DNA of 64,000 nucleotides from Bacillus spizizenii TU-B-10 (GCF_000227465.1 NC_016047.1:3328857-3392856), one strand, 5' to 3'. Counted from the first letter of the stretch, positions 53,203 through 63,229 are shown. Program-made: numbers and translations. The notes: generated by a model not told the origin, from the letters alone.

Positions 53203-55526
53203 CATTCAGCCTTCTGATATAAGTGAGGCGGCACAGCTGTTACAAACGGACTGGCTTCACCTGTATAAAATACCGTCAGCATATGCATTGCTCGGGTGCA
53301 GGCAGTGTATAACAGCCTGCGGTCGTGCTCTGTTTGATAATGTTCTTCTGATGCATCATAGACAAGCACTGCGTCAAACTCAATTCCCTTCGCTAAATAT
53401 ACTGGAATGACACAAACTCCCTTTTGGAATGTTTGATTTTCTTTATGAATCAGACGAACATCTATATATTCGCTCATGTGAGCGTGCGCCTGTATGCATT
53501 GCTGCGCAGTCTTGCAAATGACGGCTATCGTTTCGTGCCCTTGCTTCTTGAGACGGTCAATTTCTTTCGTGAGTTTTTGACAAAGGTCCTCATGTCCTTC
53601 GGTTTTGAAAACGAGAGGCATTTCCCCGTTTCTGTTAAAAGGCTCAATATCCGCTCCGTCCTGAAGCATCGCTTTTGTTAACTCGACAATCTGCCTTGTC
53701 GATCTGTACGTTCTCTTTAAACGAACATATTCAGCCGGGTCAGCTTCAAAGCACGCATCCATACGCTTTACGCCATGTATGGCGTGGGCGTAGATGGACT
53801 GATTGATATCACCGAGCACCGTCATGCTGGCAGATGGAAAAATACTTCTCATGTAAGCCATCTGAAACGGTGAATAATCCTGAGCTTCGTCGATAAAAAG
53901 ATGTTTGATCTTCGTATTTTTCTTTCTGCCTTCAATCAGATCCTGCATATAAAGAAACGGTGCCGCATCCTCATAGAGCAATTTATTTTCCGCGAATGCC
54001 GATCGGGTCAGCTCTCCTATCGCTGCCGTCTCCTCATGCTGACATTTCCCTCCCCAGCCAGAAAACAATTGCAGATACAGCTGTGTAACATCAAGAAATG
54101 CAAGGAGTCTGACCGCCTGTTTGAGCGGTTTGAAGGCCTTTTTCACAATGATGGCGGCAAGCAGCTGTTGCTCTCTTTGATAATCGTTAAATGTACTCTC
54201 ACTGAACTGTTTCCTTTCCTGCAGTTTTTTGTACACGTCCAAGTAATCCTCTTTGTCGAGCAGCTCAGCTTCCTGAACGACCCAATCCTTACGCCGTTCC
54301 TTTTTCTCAAGCTTGTACAGCTCACTCAGCAGCCACCTCGCCGTTTGCTCCATCCGGTTTGGAATGGACTGGCCTTGATCCAGTGAGTAAAAATAGGATT
54401 GAATCTGTTCCTTTGTGATCAGTTTTTGCCCGCGGAAGATGATGTTTTTAAAAATCATCCCTTCAGACGACAGCCGGCTAACGTATTCATCAATGAATTG
54501 CTGAAAAGATAAGCCCGCCTTCCATGTGATTCCCGCAAGCCTTGAAGGAAAACCGTCATCCTTTGTTTCGGTCAGGCAATATTCAAGCTGGTCAAAGGGG
54601 CTTTCACATTGAAACTTGCGGCCAAGCCGATGCTCGATATATTCCTGAAACGTCGCCTGCTCCATATTCTCTTCTCCTAACTCAGGCAAAACAGAGGAGA
54701 CATAGCTGTTAAATAAGAAGTTAGGAGAAAATAAAACGATTTGTCCGGCATCAATGACGCCGCGGTGCCTGTATAACAAATAAGCGACACGCTGAAGCGC
54801 TGCCGATGTTTTTCCGCTCCCGGCCGCTCCCTGCACGATCAGGAATTTGCTTTTTTCATTACGGATAATCTGATTTTGTTCTTTCTGAATCGTAGACACG
54901 ATGTTTTTCATTTGGGTATCAGACTGATGGCTTAATACCTCTTGCAGCATTTCATCGCCAATCGTCATATCAGTATTAAACATCGCCTTAAGAGCGCCGT
55001 TTTTAATGATAAACTGGCGTTTCAGCACCATTTCCCCTTCTATCGTTTCGCCGGGCACTTCGTACTCCGCTTTTCCTGGGGAATAATTGTAGTACATACT
55101 TGATATTGGCGCCCTCCAGTCATAGATTAGAAATTGTTCCTCCTTCTCATCCATACAAGAAGCTAAACCGATATAAATTCGCTCTGCCCGCTCCTCGCCG
55201 TTTTCAATAAAATCAATCCGCCCGAAATAAGGCGATGCTTTTAATCGATGAATTCGTTTGAGCTGCTGATCCATACGCCGATGATTCCGTTCCCGATCAG
55301 ACAGCAGCTCTGCCTGCTGCTTAATGCTTGCCATCGTTTCAACCGCTTCATGGGCATCATCAAGATTAACCGTAACATCCTCCCAAAAGCTTTTTCTTAA
55401 TCCGATAATGTCATGCTTTAACCCGCCTGCAGACGTTTCGAGAAACCGCTCTTTTTTGCCGAGCTCCTGCAGCACCTCATCTATTCTTGACTGCTCTTCC
55501 TTCCATTCCTTATCCTGCTGATTCAT
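53202..55526 (-). CDS. helD: RNA polymerase-recycling UvrD/Rep-like ATPase HelD
   Basis: 774 residues from the ATG at 55526 after GGAGGTGCC. An upstream in-frame extension of 43 codons has no ribosome site and crosses the promoter. The N-terminal coiled-coil arm (about 1-95) precedes superfamily 1 helicase domains: Walker A GAAGSGKT at 233-240, Walker [15 protein letters not shown], and motif VI in [14 protein letters not shown]. HelD binds stalled RNA polymerase, pushes the arm into the secondary channel and releases nucleic acid using ATP. Also yvgS. Monocistronic. Confidence 0.94.
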   Translation of the reverse strand: MNQQDKEWKEEQSRIDEVLQELGKKERFLETSAGGLKHDIIGLRKSFWEDVTVNLDDAHEAVETMASIKQQAELLSDRERNHRRMDQQLKRIHRLKASPYFGRIDFIENGEERAERIYIGLASCMDEKEEQFLIYDWRAPISSMYYNYSPGKAEYEVPGETIEGEMVLKRQFIIKNGALKAMFNTDMTIGDEMLQEVLSHQSDTQMKNIVSTIQKEQNQIIRNEKSKFLIVQGAAGSGKTSAALQRVAYLLYRHRGVIDAGQIVLFSPNFLFNSYVSSVLPELGEENMEQATFQEYIEHRLGRKFQCESPFDQLEYCLTETKDDGFPSRLAGITWKAGLSFQQFIDEYVSRLSSEGMIFKNIIFRGQKLITKEQIQSYFYSLDQGQSIPNRMEQTARWLLSELYKLEKKERRKDWVVQEAELLDKEDYLDVYKKLQERKQFSESTFNDYQREQQLLAAIIVKKAFKPLKQAVRLLAFLDVTQLYLQLFSGWGGKCQHEETAAIGELTRSAFAENKLLYEDAAPFLYMQDLIEGRKKNTKIKHLFIDEAQDYSPFQMAYMRSIFPSASMTVLGDINQSIYAHAIHGVKRMDACFEADPAEYVRLKRTYRSTRQIVELTKAMLQDGADIEPFNRNGEMPLVFKTEGHEDLCQKLTKEIDRLKKQGHETIAVICKTAQQCIQAHAHMSEYIDVRLIHKENQTFQKGVCVIPVYLAKGIEFDAVLVYDASEEHYQTEHDRRLLYTACTRAMHMLTVFYTGEASPFVTAVPPHLYQKAE

Positions 55527-55548
55527 GAACGGCACCTCCAGAAAATAG

Positions 55549-55578
55549 TTGACAAACACAGATGAAATACTGTAAAAT
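55549..55578 (+). promoter_or_regulatory. SigA-like promoter on the + strand, antisense to the helD leader
   Basis: Perfect TTGACA (55549-55554), 18-base spacer and TAAAAT (55573-55578). Nothing is coded on this strand before the terminator at 55684-55714, so it would make an RNA of about 125 nt. Confidence 0.5.
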
Positions 55579-55591
55579 ATAATTGGATACA

Positions 55592-55620
55592 TATATAAAA
55601 TATATGATAAAAATAGGCAA
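55592..55620 (-). promoter_or_regulatory. Candidate helD promoter
   Basis: Minus strand TTGCCT (55615-55620), 17-base spacer, TATATA (55592-55597), about 65 bases before the helD start. It faces the + strand promoter. Confidence 0.5.
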
Positions 55621-55683
55621 ATACAATTCATCTTAGCACATTCACCCAATATCAATCAAGGTTTGGGTTATTTATATGCAAAA

Positions 55684-55714
55684 AAACCGATTTCAAATTG
55701 AAATCGGTTTTTTT
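55684..55714. terminator. Bidirectional terminator downstream of yvgT
   Basis: AAACCGATTTCA and TGAAATCGGTTT form a 12-bp stem around AAT with T/A runs on both sides. Confidence 0.92.
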
Positions 55715-55718
55715 GATG

Positions 55719-56327
55719 TTAGTTATCTAAACGAAAAGAACGGTTTGGCAGCTTCCAATTAAACATATAAGAACAAACGCGGCAAACAACGAGCACGAAA
55801 AACAGGACGTACAAGCCAAATGAGTTTCCCAGCCAGCCCAAGCCGACGATTAAACCGCCGAGAGCCGCCCAGACTGCATAAATTTCTGCTTTCAGCACAA
55901 GCGGTTTGCGTCCGGCAAGAAGATCACGGATGATTCCGCCGCCGCTTCCCGTCAGCACCGCAGCCACGATGACGGCACTAAGCGGATGGCCCATTTTGAC
56001 GGCATACAGTGCACCTTGGATGGCGAAGGCTGCGAGACCGATCGCATCTGATAAATTTCCCCACTTATTCCAATGCTTCAGCAGCAGCTTCGGGAACAGA
56101 AATACAATCGTAATGGATAAGAGCGCGATTTGAAAGTATGCTCCCTGCTCCCATAGTGCTGACACCGGAACACCGATCAGCAAATTGCGGATCGCTCCGC
56201 CTCCAAAAGCTGTGACAATCCCTAATATATAAACTCCTAAAATATCATATTCCTCTTCCATCGCAACAATTGCGCCGCTGACTGCAAACGCAATGATGCC
56301 TATCACACTGAGCAGCTCCCAAGCCAT
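55719..56327 (-). CDS. yvgT: TRIC/UPF0126-family membrane protein
   Basis: 202 residues with seven hydrophobic segments and two similar halves. Each half has the family hallmark: GIVTAFGGGAIRNLLIG and AVLTGSGGGIIRDLLAG. The family has the trimeric TRIC cation-channel fold; bacterial members are proposed cation channels or glycine-related transporters, and the role here is unknown. Stands alone between helD and bdbC. ATG at 56327. Confidence 0.88.
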   Translation of the reverse strand: MAWELLSVIGIIAFAVSGAIVAMEEEYDILGVYILGIVTAFGGGAIRNLLIGVPVSALWEQGAYFQIALLSITIVFLFPKLLLKHWNKWGNLSDAIGLAAFAIQGALYAVKMGHPLSAVIVAAVLTGSGGGIIRDLLAGRKPLVLKAEIYAVWAALGGLIVGLGWLGNSFGLYVLFFVLVVCRVCSYMFNWKLPNRSFRLDN

Positions 56328-56479
56328 TCTGATGACTCCCTTTATGTTTGTTAAATTTTCTGACGACCTCTAGATTTTATAATCGCTCAAGCGTAAAATC
56401 AATAACATTTTCACGATAAAAAAAGATAAATTTAGAGGGAATACCGCTAATGCTGATGGATATGAGTTTTCGAGATTAA

Positions 56480-56510
56480 AAAAAGCGCCCGGCATACGCG
56501 GGCGCTTTTT
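56480..56510 (-). terminator. bdbDC terminator
   Basis: AAAAAGCGCCCG and CGGGCGCTTTTT form a 12-bp stem over a 7-base loop. Confidence 0.92.
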
Positions 56511-56512
56511 TG

Positions 56513-56929
56513 TTATTCAGATTTTTCGCCTTTCAGCAGACACATAAATACAATAATCAGGATAAAAGCAATCAGGGCCAGGAATGGAATGGTAATAAAA
56601 CCAAACCAGTTAATATATTGGCCTGAGCACGGCACACCGCTTACACACGGCTTAATGCCGGTAAAGCCGGGCACTTTTTGCTCTAAGTAGTGCATGATCG
56701 AAATAAATGCTCCGATAATCGCCATCGGGAGCACATATTTTTTCACGCGTGTATCCCCTTGAAAGGTGGCAATGCCTAAAATCAGAACGAGCGGATACAT
56801 GAGGATACGCTGGTACCAGCACAGTTCACATGGAATGAACTTTCTGATTTCACTGAAATACAGGCTGCCCAGCATAGCGACAAGAGCCACAACCCAGGAA
56901 GCATATAAAAATACAATTCTATTTTTCAT
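56513..56929 (-). CDS. bdbC: DsbB-like membrane thiol-disulfide oxidoreductase
   Basis: 138 residues with four transmembrane helices. Redox pairs: CELC (C34, C37) in the first loop and a second pair in KPCVSGVPCSG. It reoxidises BdbD with quinone as acceptor, as DsbB does for DsbA. In B. subtilis BdbDC is needed for disulfides in competence proteins (ComGC, ComEC). Second gene after bdbD with 4 bases between; also yvgU. Confidence 0.94.
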   Translation of the reverse strand: MKNRIVFLYASWVVALVAMLGSLYFSEIRKFIPCELCWYQRILMYPLVLILGIATFQGDTRVKKYVLPMAIIGAFISIMHYLEQKVPGFTGIKPCVSGVPCSGQYINWFGFITIPFLALIAFILIIVFMCLLKGEKSE

Positions 56930-56933
56930 ATGA

Positions 56934-57602
56934 TTACTTCCCTTTCAGCTCTTTTTCTATCGTTTCTTTGATTTCGTTATAATCCGCAAAATTTTTGATC
57001 ACTTTATCATTTACGTAAATCGTCGGTGTTGCGTTTACGTTCATTTTTTGATTAAGGTCTGAGTCCTTTTCCACTTGAGAAGCAAATGTTTCCTTATCAA
57101 GATTGTCCTTGAGCGTCTCAGGTTTTACCTTTGTGGTGCTTTTTGCAAGATCACCGAGAACGGCTGGGGTTACCCATTCCTGTTCTGTGTCCGGCTGTTT
57201 TTCGAACAGCTTTTCATGGAATGCCCAGAAAGAATCAGGATCTTCTTTCCATACTTCTTCTGATGCAAGAGCCGCTAATCTCGAACCTTTTCCATGGAAC
57301 ATGACGTTCACGAATGAAAATTTCACGTCGCCCTTATCAATAAAGTCTTTTTGTATTTTTGGAAAGATGTCACTGTTAAACACCTTGCAAGACGGACATT
57401 TGTAATCTCCGAATTCTACTACAGTTACCGGCGCATCATCCTGGCCAAGCACAGGCTGGCCTTTGATAGACGGCTGTCCGGAAACCGCTTCATTGCCTTG
57501 TTCCGTTTTGTTATTAATGATGACAATGGCTGCTAGCAAGACAACAACCACAACCGTAAGGATGACCGCGAATTTCGCAGAAGACTGCTGTTTCTTTTTC
57601 AC
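56934..57602 (-). CDS. bdbD: DsbA-like thiol oxidase, membrane-anchored
   Basis: 222 residues: lysine-rich N-terminus and one transmembrane anchor (about 11-30), then a thioredoxin-fold domain with insert. Active site CPSC (C69, C72) in FGDYKCPSCKVF and cis-proline region VNATPTIYVNDK. It introduces disulfides into exported proteins. First gene of bdbDC; also yvgV. It precedes the metal-efflux genes cadA and copA but has its own terminator after it. Confidence 0.94.
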   Translation of the reverse strand: MKKKQQSSAKFAVILTVVVVVLLAAIVIINNKTEQGNEAVSGQPSIKGQPVLGQDDAPVTVVEFGDYKCPSCKVFNSDIFPKIQKDFIDKGDVKFSFVNVMFHGKGSRLAALASEEVWKEDPDSFWAFHEKLFEKQPDTEQEWVTPAVLGDLAKSTTKVKPETLKDNLDKETFASQVEKDSDLNQKMNVNATPTIYVNDKVIKNFADYNEIKETIEKELKGK

Positions 57603-57631
57603 TCCGACACCTCATCGTTTTAAAATTAAAA

Positions 57632-57663
57632 AAAGAAGCGGATCGCAATAGACCCACTTCTTT
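57632..57663 (-). terminator. cadA terminator
   Basis: Minus strand AAAGAAGTGGGTC pairs with GATCCGCTTCTTT (one wobble, one bulge) around TATTGC, followed by a T-run. Confidence 0.75.
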
Positions 57664-57722
57664 ATTTTAACAAGACAAGTGCCTATAAGAAAACCCCGAA
57701 AAAATGAATTCTCTCCGACAAT

Positions 57723-59831
57723 TTATCTGTTTTCGAGACGCATGACGCGCATCGCGTTTGCCACAGCGAGCAGTGTAACGCCGACATCTGAGAAAACCGC
57801 TTCCCACATGGTTGCAATTCCAAATGCTCCAAGAATGAGAAAGATCGCTTTCACACCTAAAGCAAAGCCGATGTTTTGCCACACGATTCGCCGTGTCCGT
57901 TTCGCAATCCGAATCGCTTCTGCTATTTTTGACGGCTGATCTGTCATCAGCACGACGTCTGCGGCTTCTACCGCGGCGTCTGAGCCAAGGCCGCCCATGG
58001 CCGCTCCGATATCTGCGCGCGCAAGCACCGGTGTATCATTGATGCCGTCACCGACAAAAATGAGTTTTTCATTTGGCGAAAGCTTGGCTTCTAATGCTTC
58101 GACCCGTGCGACTTTATCCTGCGGCAGCAGCTCCGCATATACCTCGTCGATGCCAAGCTGTTTTCCGACGGCTTCTCCCGTTTGTTTCGAATCACCTGTC
58201 AGCATAACTGTCTGTTTGATTCCAAACGATTTCAGATCAGCAATCGCCTGTGCCGCATCTTCTTTTACTTCATCCGCTATGATGATTGCTCCGGCATAGC
58301 GTTGATCAACAGCAATGTGTACGATTGTTCCGGCATATTCATCCAGGACGCTCTCAATCTGTTCTCTTTCCATGAGCTTTTTATTTCCAGCAAGGATTTC
58401 TGTTCCGTTTACTTTTGCAACAATGCCGTGGCCGGATATTTCCTCATATGACTCTATTGCGTCAGAGGAGAGCATTTTCCCGTAAGCTTTACGCACAGAT
58501 TCGGCAATCGGATGCTGGGAATGAAGCTCAGCATATGCCGCCGCTTCAAGTAAACTTTCCTTTGTAAATCCTTCAGCAGGTTTGATTTCTGTCACTTCAA
58601 AGCTGCCTTTTGTTAATGTTCCTGTTTTATCAAACACAGCGTATTTGACTTGATTCAAGGCTTCTAAATAATTGCTTCCCTTCACAAGTACTCCGGCCTT
58701 TGAGGCTGCTCCGATTCCGCCGAAGAAACCAAGAGGAATAGAGACAACAAGCGCACATGGACAAGAAATCACTAAGAAAATAAGTGCGCGGTACACCCAA
58801 TCAGAAAATGCGGCGCCAGGAAGAACAAGCGGCGGGACAAAGGCCAGCAATACCGCGATGATCACAACAGCAGGTGTATAATACTTAGCAAACTTCGTGA
58901 TAAAGTTTTCTGTCCGGGCTTTACGGCTGCTCGCATTCTGAACCAAGTCTAATATTTTTGATACTGCAGACTCTTGGTAGCCCTTTGTGACTTCAATATG
59001 CAGAACGCCGTTTTGATTGATGAAGCCTGACATCACATCTTGTCCTTCTGCAGCTTTTCTCGGAACGGACTCACCTGTCAAAGCAGACGTATCAACCATC
59101 GCTGATCCCTGCACGACCTTACCGTCAAGGGGTATGCTTTCTCCCGGATTGACTACAATGATGTCTCCTGTTTTTACGTCCTCCGGAGAAACCTGTTCGA
59201 TGCCGTTCTCTGTTTTGACATTGGCGTAATCTGGCCGGATGTCCATTAACGCACTGATTGATTTTCTGGACCGGCTGACAGCGGCTCCTTGAAAAAGCTC
59301 ACCGATTTGATAAAACAGCATAACTGCGACGCCTTCAGGGTATTGCTGAATCAGAAAAGCGCCGATTGTGGCAAGAGCCATTAAGAAATGCTCATCAAAT
59401 ACCTGACCGCGGCTGATGTTTTTGACCGCACGGATGATAATGTCACCGCCAATGATCAAGTAGGCAGCGAGAAAAAGGAAAAATTCGATTGTTCCGGAAT
59501 GAATCAAATATGCCGCTGCCCCGAGAATGACAGCCGCTGCCATTCTGATCAGCATATTGATCATTCGATTACGATAGCCGTCATCAGCTGATTTCTTTTT
59601 ATGCTTTTGACGAACCGATACATGCGGATCGATTGATTTTACTTTTTTCTCCACTCTATTGGTGACCCATTGCTCTTCTTTCCCATCGGCTGAGACAGTT
59701 AAGGTGCTTGCCGCAAAATTTACCGCGCATCCGTCAATGCCTTTTATGCCTTTGACTCCATTTTCGATTTTTTGAGCACAATTGCTGCAATCCAAACCGT
59801 CCAGAACGTATTCCTGTTTCACTAGTCTCAC
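57723..59831 (-). CDS. cadA: P1B-type ATPase exporting Cd/Zn/Co
   Basis: 702 residues from the GTG at 59831; a second GTG three codons later is also possible. N-terminal heavy-metal domain with GLDCSNCAQK (C15, C18), six to eight helices, transmembrane SCPCAL, phosphorylation site DKTGTLT, TGES, HP motif and GDGINDTP. Same length as recalled B. subtilis CadA (YvgW), which exports cadmium, zinc and cobalt under CzrA control. The promoter and operator upstream fit that. Confidence 0.94.
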   Translation of the reverse strand: MRLVKQEYVLDGLDCSNCAQKIENGVKGIKGIDGCAVNFAASTLTVSADGKEEQWVTNRVEKKVKSIDPHVSVRQKHKKKSADDGYRNRMINMLIRMAAAVILGAAAYLIHSGTIEFFLFLAAYLIIGGDIIIRAVKNISRGQVFDEHFLMALATIGAFLIQQYPEGVAVMLFYQIGELFQGAAVSRSRKSISALMDIRPDYANVKTENGIEQVSPEDVKTGDIIVVNPGESIPLDGKVVQGSAMVDTSALTGESVPRKAAEGQDVMSGFINQNGVLHIEVTKGYQESAVSKILDLVQNASSRKARTENFITKFAKYYTPAVVIIAVLLAFVPPLVLPGAAFSDWVYRALIFLVISCPCALVVSIPLGFFGGIGAASKAGVLVKGSNYLEALNQVKYAVFDKTGTLTKGSFEVTEIKPAEGFTKESLLEAAAYAELHSQHPIAESVRKAYGKMLSSDAIESYEEISGHGIVAKVNGTEILAGNKKLMEREQIESVLDEYAGTIVHIAVDQRYAGAIIIADEVKEDAAQAIADLKSFGIKQTVMLTGDSKQTGEAVGKQLGIDEVYAELLPQDKVARVEALEAKLSPNEKLIFVGDGINDTPVLARADIGAAMGGLGSDAAVEAADVVLMTDQPSKIAEAIRIAKRTRRIVWQNIGFALGVKAIFLILGAFGIATMWEAVFSDVGVTLLAVANAMRVMRLENR

Positions 59832-59892
59832 CTTACCTTCCGATTTAGGGTTCCCTCTTCAAAGCGTATCAATGAGTGTTGGTATTGTTTTT

Positions 59893-59916
59893 ATATATGA
59901 GCACATACTCATATAT
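59893..59916. promoter_or_regulatory. CzrA-type (ArsR/SmtB) operator of cadA
   Basis: ATATATGAG-CACATA-CTCATATAT is a perfect 9-6-9 inverted repeat, located downstream of the expected transcription start, where repressor would block elongation or initiation. It resembles SmtB/CzrA sites; CzrA itself is not encoded in the window. Confidence 0.8.
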
Positions 59917-59927
59917 TGCTTACATCT

Positions 59928-59957
59928 ATTATATGTCGTTTTCCAAGAAAGTGTCAA
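59928..59957 (-). promoter_or_regulatory. SigA promoter of cadA
   Basis: Minus strand: perfect TTGACA (59952-59957), 18-base spacer, perfect TATAAT (59928-59933). Confidence 0.88.
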
Positions 59958-59965
59958 TGTAAAAC

Positions 59966-59990
59966 AAAAACCGGCATATAGCCGGTTTTT
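59966..59990 (-). terminator. copZA operon terminator
   Basis: AAAAACCGGC and GCCGGTTTTT form a 10-bp stem around ATATA, overlapping the copA stop. Confidence 0.9.
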
Positions 59991-62403
59991 ATTTTACTTT
60001 CTGCAGACGCAGCGCATTCAGAACAACGGAAACGGAACTGAACGCCATTGCTGCTCCCGCTATCCATGGCGCTAAAAATCCGAGCGCCGCGATTGGGATG
60101 CCGAGGCTGTTATAGCCAAGCGCCCAGAATAAGTTTTGTTTAATGTTTTTCATTGTCAGTCTGCTCATGCGGGTTGCGTCGGCAATGCTGTTCAGGTCGC
60201 CGCGAATCAACGTAATGTCTGCTGTTTCCATAGCAATGTCCGTGCCTGTTCCAATCGCCATGCCGATATCGGCAGTGGCAAGCGCCGGCGCATCGTTAAT
60301 TCCATCGCCTACCATGGCCGTCTGGCGGCCTTCTTTTTGCAAGCGGGAAATTTCTGCTGCCTTTTGTTCAGGAAGGACTTCCGCAATGACACTCGTAATC
60401 CCCGCTTCCCTGGCGATGGCTTCAGCGGTTCTGCGGTTGTCTCCTGTCATCATGATGACATCCAGGCCCAACTCTTTCAGACGGGCTACTGCCGCCCGTG
60501 ACGTGTCTTTTATCGTATCGGCAACCGCTACAAGGCCCGCGGCTTCACCATCAATGGAGACAAGCATAACTGTTTTCCCTTCTGCCTCAAGTTCTTCCAT
60601 TTGGGCAAGAAGGGCTCCATGCTCAACCTGTTCGCTCTCCATTAACTTTCTTGTGCCGACGAGAATGGTTTTTCCTCCGGCTTCAGCCAAAATGCCTGCG
60701 CCGATTTTTGCTTCAAAGCGGGTCATCTTCGGTATCTCAAGCCCTTTTTCTTTCACTCCGGCAACAATCGCTTCACCGAGCGGATGCTCCGATCCCAATT
60801 CAGCTGCCGCCGCAAATTGAAGCAGATCTGTTTCTTCAAAACGGCCGAACGGAATGGCATCTGTCAGTCGCGGCTTCCCGTTTGTAACAGTTCCGGTTTT
60901 ATCGAGAACAATCGTATCGAGATGATGTGCTTTTTCTAAATGCTCGCCGCCCTTAAAAAGGATCCCGAATTCAGCAGCGCGCCCAGATCCAGCCATAATG
61001 CTCGTCGGAGTGGCAAGGCCCAAGGCGCACGGGCAGGCAATGACGAGAACGGCAATAAACTTACTGATCGCTTCGGCAAAATCGCCGGGAGCCGCCCAAA
61101 GATACCAAATGAGGAAAGTGAGAACGGCAATCCCTAATACGATGGGTACAAAAATGCCGGAAATCTGATCAGCGAGACGCTGGATCGGCGCTTTTGATCC
61201 TTGTGCTTCCTCGACAATTTTGATGATATGAGAAAGTGCCGTATCCTTTCCAACGTTGACAGCTTTGATTTTCAGGAAGCCGTTTGAGTTGACGGTTGCA
61301 CCTGTCACGCTGTCACCTGGATTTTTGTCAACAGGAAGACTTTCTCCTGTAATCATGGATTCATCTACTGCCGAGCGGCCTTCAACTACTTCTCCGTCGA
61401 CAGGAATTCGTTCGCCCGGTTTGACGTAAACAATGTCATTGACAAGCACTTCATCAATTGGAATGATTTGCTCCTGTCCGTCTCTTACGACAGTCGCTGT
61501 TTTCGCTTGAAGCTTCATCAACTTCTTAATGGCATCCGAAGAACGGCCCTTTGCTTTTGTTTCAAACAGCTTGCCTAATAAAATCAACGTCAGCAAAATT
61601 GCGCTTGTTTCATAGTAAAGACCATCTGTATGCCCATGGGAACCAACGCTTTGAATCGTAAGATAAAGACTGTAAGCGTAAGCAGCCGACGTTCCAAGCG
61701 CGACCAATACATCCATATTGGCGCTCTTATTTCTGAGCGCCTTATACGCCCCCGCATAAAACGGCCAGCCGATCAGAAACTGGACTGGTGTCGCCAGCGC
61801 AAACTGCATCCACGGATTGAGGAAAATATCCGGCACCCAAATGAACGATGTAAACGTAAAATGGCTCACCATCGCCCAAAGCAATGGGAATGACAGAACC
61901 GCTGAAAAAATCAGTCTCGCTGTTTGCTTCCGTTCTTCTTTCTTTTTAGAAGCTGCCGCTTCACGTTCCTCATCGCCCTTGGGCTGAAGCTTATATCCCA
62001 GCTTATCTACCACTTCTTTGAAATCGGTGACAGACGTTTCTTTTGGATTGTACTCGATTGTAACGGTTTCTAGAGCGAAGTTTACAGGAGCATTGGTGAC
62101 GCCTTCTATTTTGTTAAGCCGCTTTTCAATCCGATTTGCGCAGGCCGCACAGGTCATGCCTTCAATATCGAATTCAGCTTTTTCTGTTATGACGTGATAG
62201 CCCAGCTTTTCAATTTTTTCCTGAATCGCTGCAGCCCCTGTTTCAGCAGGATCGAAGGTGACATTTGACGTTTCGGTTGCCAGATTGACATTGGCATCTG
62301 TGACACCCGGCATCCGCTTGAGGCCTTTTTCAATTCTGGATGCACATGCCGCACAGGTCATCCCAGATACCTGCATCGCGATTTCCTTTTGTTCACTCAA
62401 CAT
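59989..62403 (-). CDS. copA: Copper-exporting P1B-type ATPase
   Basis: 804 residues from the ATG at 62403, 5 bases after AAAGGAG (a GTG two codons earlier is too close). Two N-terminal heavy-metal domains: GMTCAAC (C17, C20) and a second GMTCAAC near residue 83; CPC in [32 protein letters not shown] and MGT-type C-terminal helices with [14 protein letters not shown]. It exports Cu(I), which it receives from CopZ. Second gene of copZA; also yvgX. Confidence 0.96.
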   Translation of the reverse strand: MLSEQKEIAMQVSGMTCAACASRIEKGLKRMPGVTDANVNLATETSNVTFDPAETGAAAIQEKIEKLGYHVITEKAEFDIEGMTCAACANRIEKRLNKIEGVTNAPVNFALETVTIEYNPKETSVTDFKEVVDKLGYKLQPKGDEEREAAASKKKEERKQTARLIFSAVLSFPLLWAMVSHFTFTSFIWVPDIFLNPWMQFALATPVQFLIGWPFYAGAYKALRNKSANMDVLVALGTSAAYAYSLYLTIQSVGSHGHTDGLYYETSAILLTLILLGKLFETKAKGRSSDAIKKLMKLQAKTATVVRDGQEQIIPIDEVLVNDIVYVKPGERIPVDGEVVEGRSAVDESMITGESLPVDKNPGDSVTGATVNSNGFLKIKAVNVGKDTALSHIIKIVEEAQGSKAPIQRLADQISGIFVPIVLGIAVLTFLIWYLWAAPGDFAEAISKFIAVLVIACPCALGLATPTSIMAGSGRAAEFGILFKGGEHLEKAHHLDTIVLDKTGTVTNGKPRLTDAIPFGRFEETDLLQFAAAAELGSEHPLGEAIVAGVKEKGLEIPKMTRFEAKIGAGILAEAGGKTILVGTRKLMESEQVEHGALLAQMEELEAEGKTVMLVSIDGEAAGLVAVADTIKDTSRAAVARLKELGLDVIMMTGDNRRTAEAIAREAGITSVIAEVLPEQKAAEISRLQKEGRQTAMVGDGINDAPALATADIGMAIGTGTDIAMETADITLIRGDLNSIADATRMSRLTMKNIKQNLFWALGYNSLGIPIAALGFLAPWIAGAAMAFSSVSVVLNALRLQKVK

Positions 62404-62414
62404 ACTCACTCCTT

Positions 62415-62437
62415 TATATACACCCGGGGGGTATATA
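62415..62437 (-). promoter_or_regulatory. GC-centred palindrome between copZ and copA (CsoR-like or mRNA hairpin)
   Basis: A 23-base near-perfect palindrome with arms TATATACACCC and GGGGGTATATA. Its core ACCCGGGGGGT resembles CsoR sites (ATACCC...GGGTAT). It lies directly upstream of the copA ribosome site. Confidence 0.55.
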
Positions 62438-62450
62438 AAAATGAAAGAAA

Positions 62451-62476
62451 TATCGCGCCTTCATAAAGGCGCGATA
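62451..62476 (-). terminator. Hairpin between copZ and copA, possible attenuator
   Basis: TATCGCGCCTT and AAGGCGCGATA form a perfect 11-bp stem with a 4-base loop. On the minus strand it is followed by an imperfect T-run (TTTCTTTCATTTTTA), compatible with partial termination. Confidence 0.55.
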
Positions 62477-62483
62477 CCTTGAA

Positions 62484-62693
62484 TCAATCGGCTACATCAT
62501 AGCCTTGATCTTCTATCGCATCCGTAATGTCTTTGACTGATACTTTGTCAGCATCAAACGAAACATCGACTTTTCCCGCTTCTAGGTTGACATGAACAGC
62601 ACTGACGCCATCCAGTTCTCCTACGCTCGTTTCCACTGCTTTGACGCAGTGCTGACAAGACATTCCTTCAACTTGCAATGTTTTTTGTTCCAT
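62484..62693 (-). CDS. copZ: Copper chaperone
   Basis: 69 residues, one heavy-metal-associated domain with Cu-binding GMSCQHC (C13, C16) and the beta-alpha-beta pattern of Atx1 proteins. It carries Cu(I) in the cytoplasm and passes it to CopA. ATG at 62693 follows AGGAGG. First gene of copZA, behind the CsoR box. Confidence 0.96.
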   Translation of the reverse strand: MEQKTLQVEGMSCQHCVKAVETSVGELDGVSAVHVNLEAGKVDVSFDADKVSVKDITDAIEDQGYDVAD

Positions 62694-62725
62694 ATGAATT
62701 CCTCCTGTTTATTCTTTCTGTTTTC

Positions 62726-62755
62726 ATCCTACCATACCCCCGTAGGGTATTACAA
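62726..62755 (-). promoter_or_regulatory. copZA promoter with CsoR box
   Basis: Minus strand: TTGTAA (62750-62755), 18-base spacer, TAGGAT (62726-62731). The inverted repeat ATACCC-CCGTA-GGGTAT (62734-62750) fills the spacer, so bound CsoR would occlude the promoter until Cu(I) releases it. Confidence 0.85.
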
Positions 62756-62767
62756 TAAAAAAAGACT

Positions 62768-63073
62768 TTATGATTTTGTGAACTTTTTAAATACGTCCAA
62801 AAGCTCAGAAATGGCCTGTTCCCCGTCTCCACTTTTGATGGCATCTGCTACACAATGATGGGCGTGGTCCTCAAGCAAGTGAAGCGCCACATTTTTCATT
62901 GCCGCCTGAACAGCCGAAATCTGCACAAGGATATCTACACAATATCTATCGTTTTCCACCATATTTTGAATGCCTCTGACTTGGCCCTCTATCCGCTTCA
63001 GCCGGTTTGTGATTTGATCCTTTTCTTTCGAGCTTTTATGGTTTAATGCTTTATGTTCGTTATGTTTCTCCAT
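62768..63073 (-). CDS. csoR: Copper-sensing repressor
   Basis: 101 residues from the ATG at 63073, after an AGGTGT site; an in-frame start 11 codons earlier would add residues absent from recalled B. subtilis CsoR. All-helical CsoR/RcnR fold with Cu(I) ligands C45 (DRYCVD), H70 and C74 (EDHAHHCVAD). It represses copZA and dissociates when Cu(I) binds. Immediately upstream of copZ on the same strand, with the operator between. Also yvgZ. Confidence 0.96.
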   Translation of the reverse strand: MEKHNEHKALNHKSSKEKDQITNRLKRIEGQVRGIQNMVENDRYCVDILVQISAVQAAMKNVALHLLEDHAHHCVADAIKSGDGEQAISELLDVFKKFTKS

Positions 63074-63229
63074 ACGTACACCTCTGTTCCTTATATTAAT
63101 TCCCATTATACTGATTGTCCAAACTGTTGTCTAAGCATGCCGCGGCAAAAAATGAATCAGTTAGGTTTTACCATTTGATCAGGAGGGTATATACTTCTTG
63201 TGAAAACGCTTTTAAAGGGGAGAAGAAAA

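Noticed and set aside
55527..55655. 43-codon N-terminal extension of helD with a hydrophobic stretch
   Set aside because: It overlaps the likely promoter and has no ribosome site; HelD is cytoplasmic and starts MNQQDKEW.
60143..60820. 225-codon open frame opposite copA
   Set aside because: Serine/alanine-rich antisense shadow of a GC-rich coding region with no start signals; copA itself is unambiguous.
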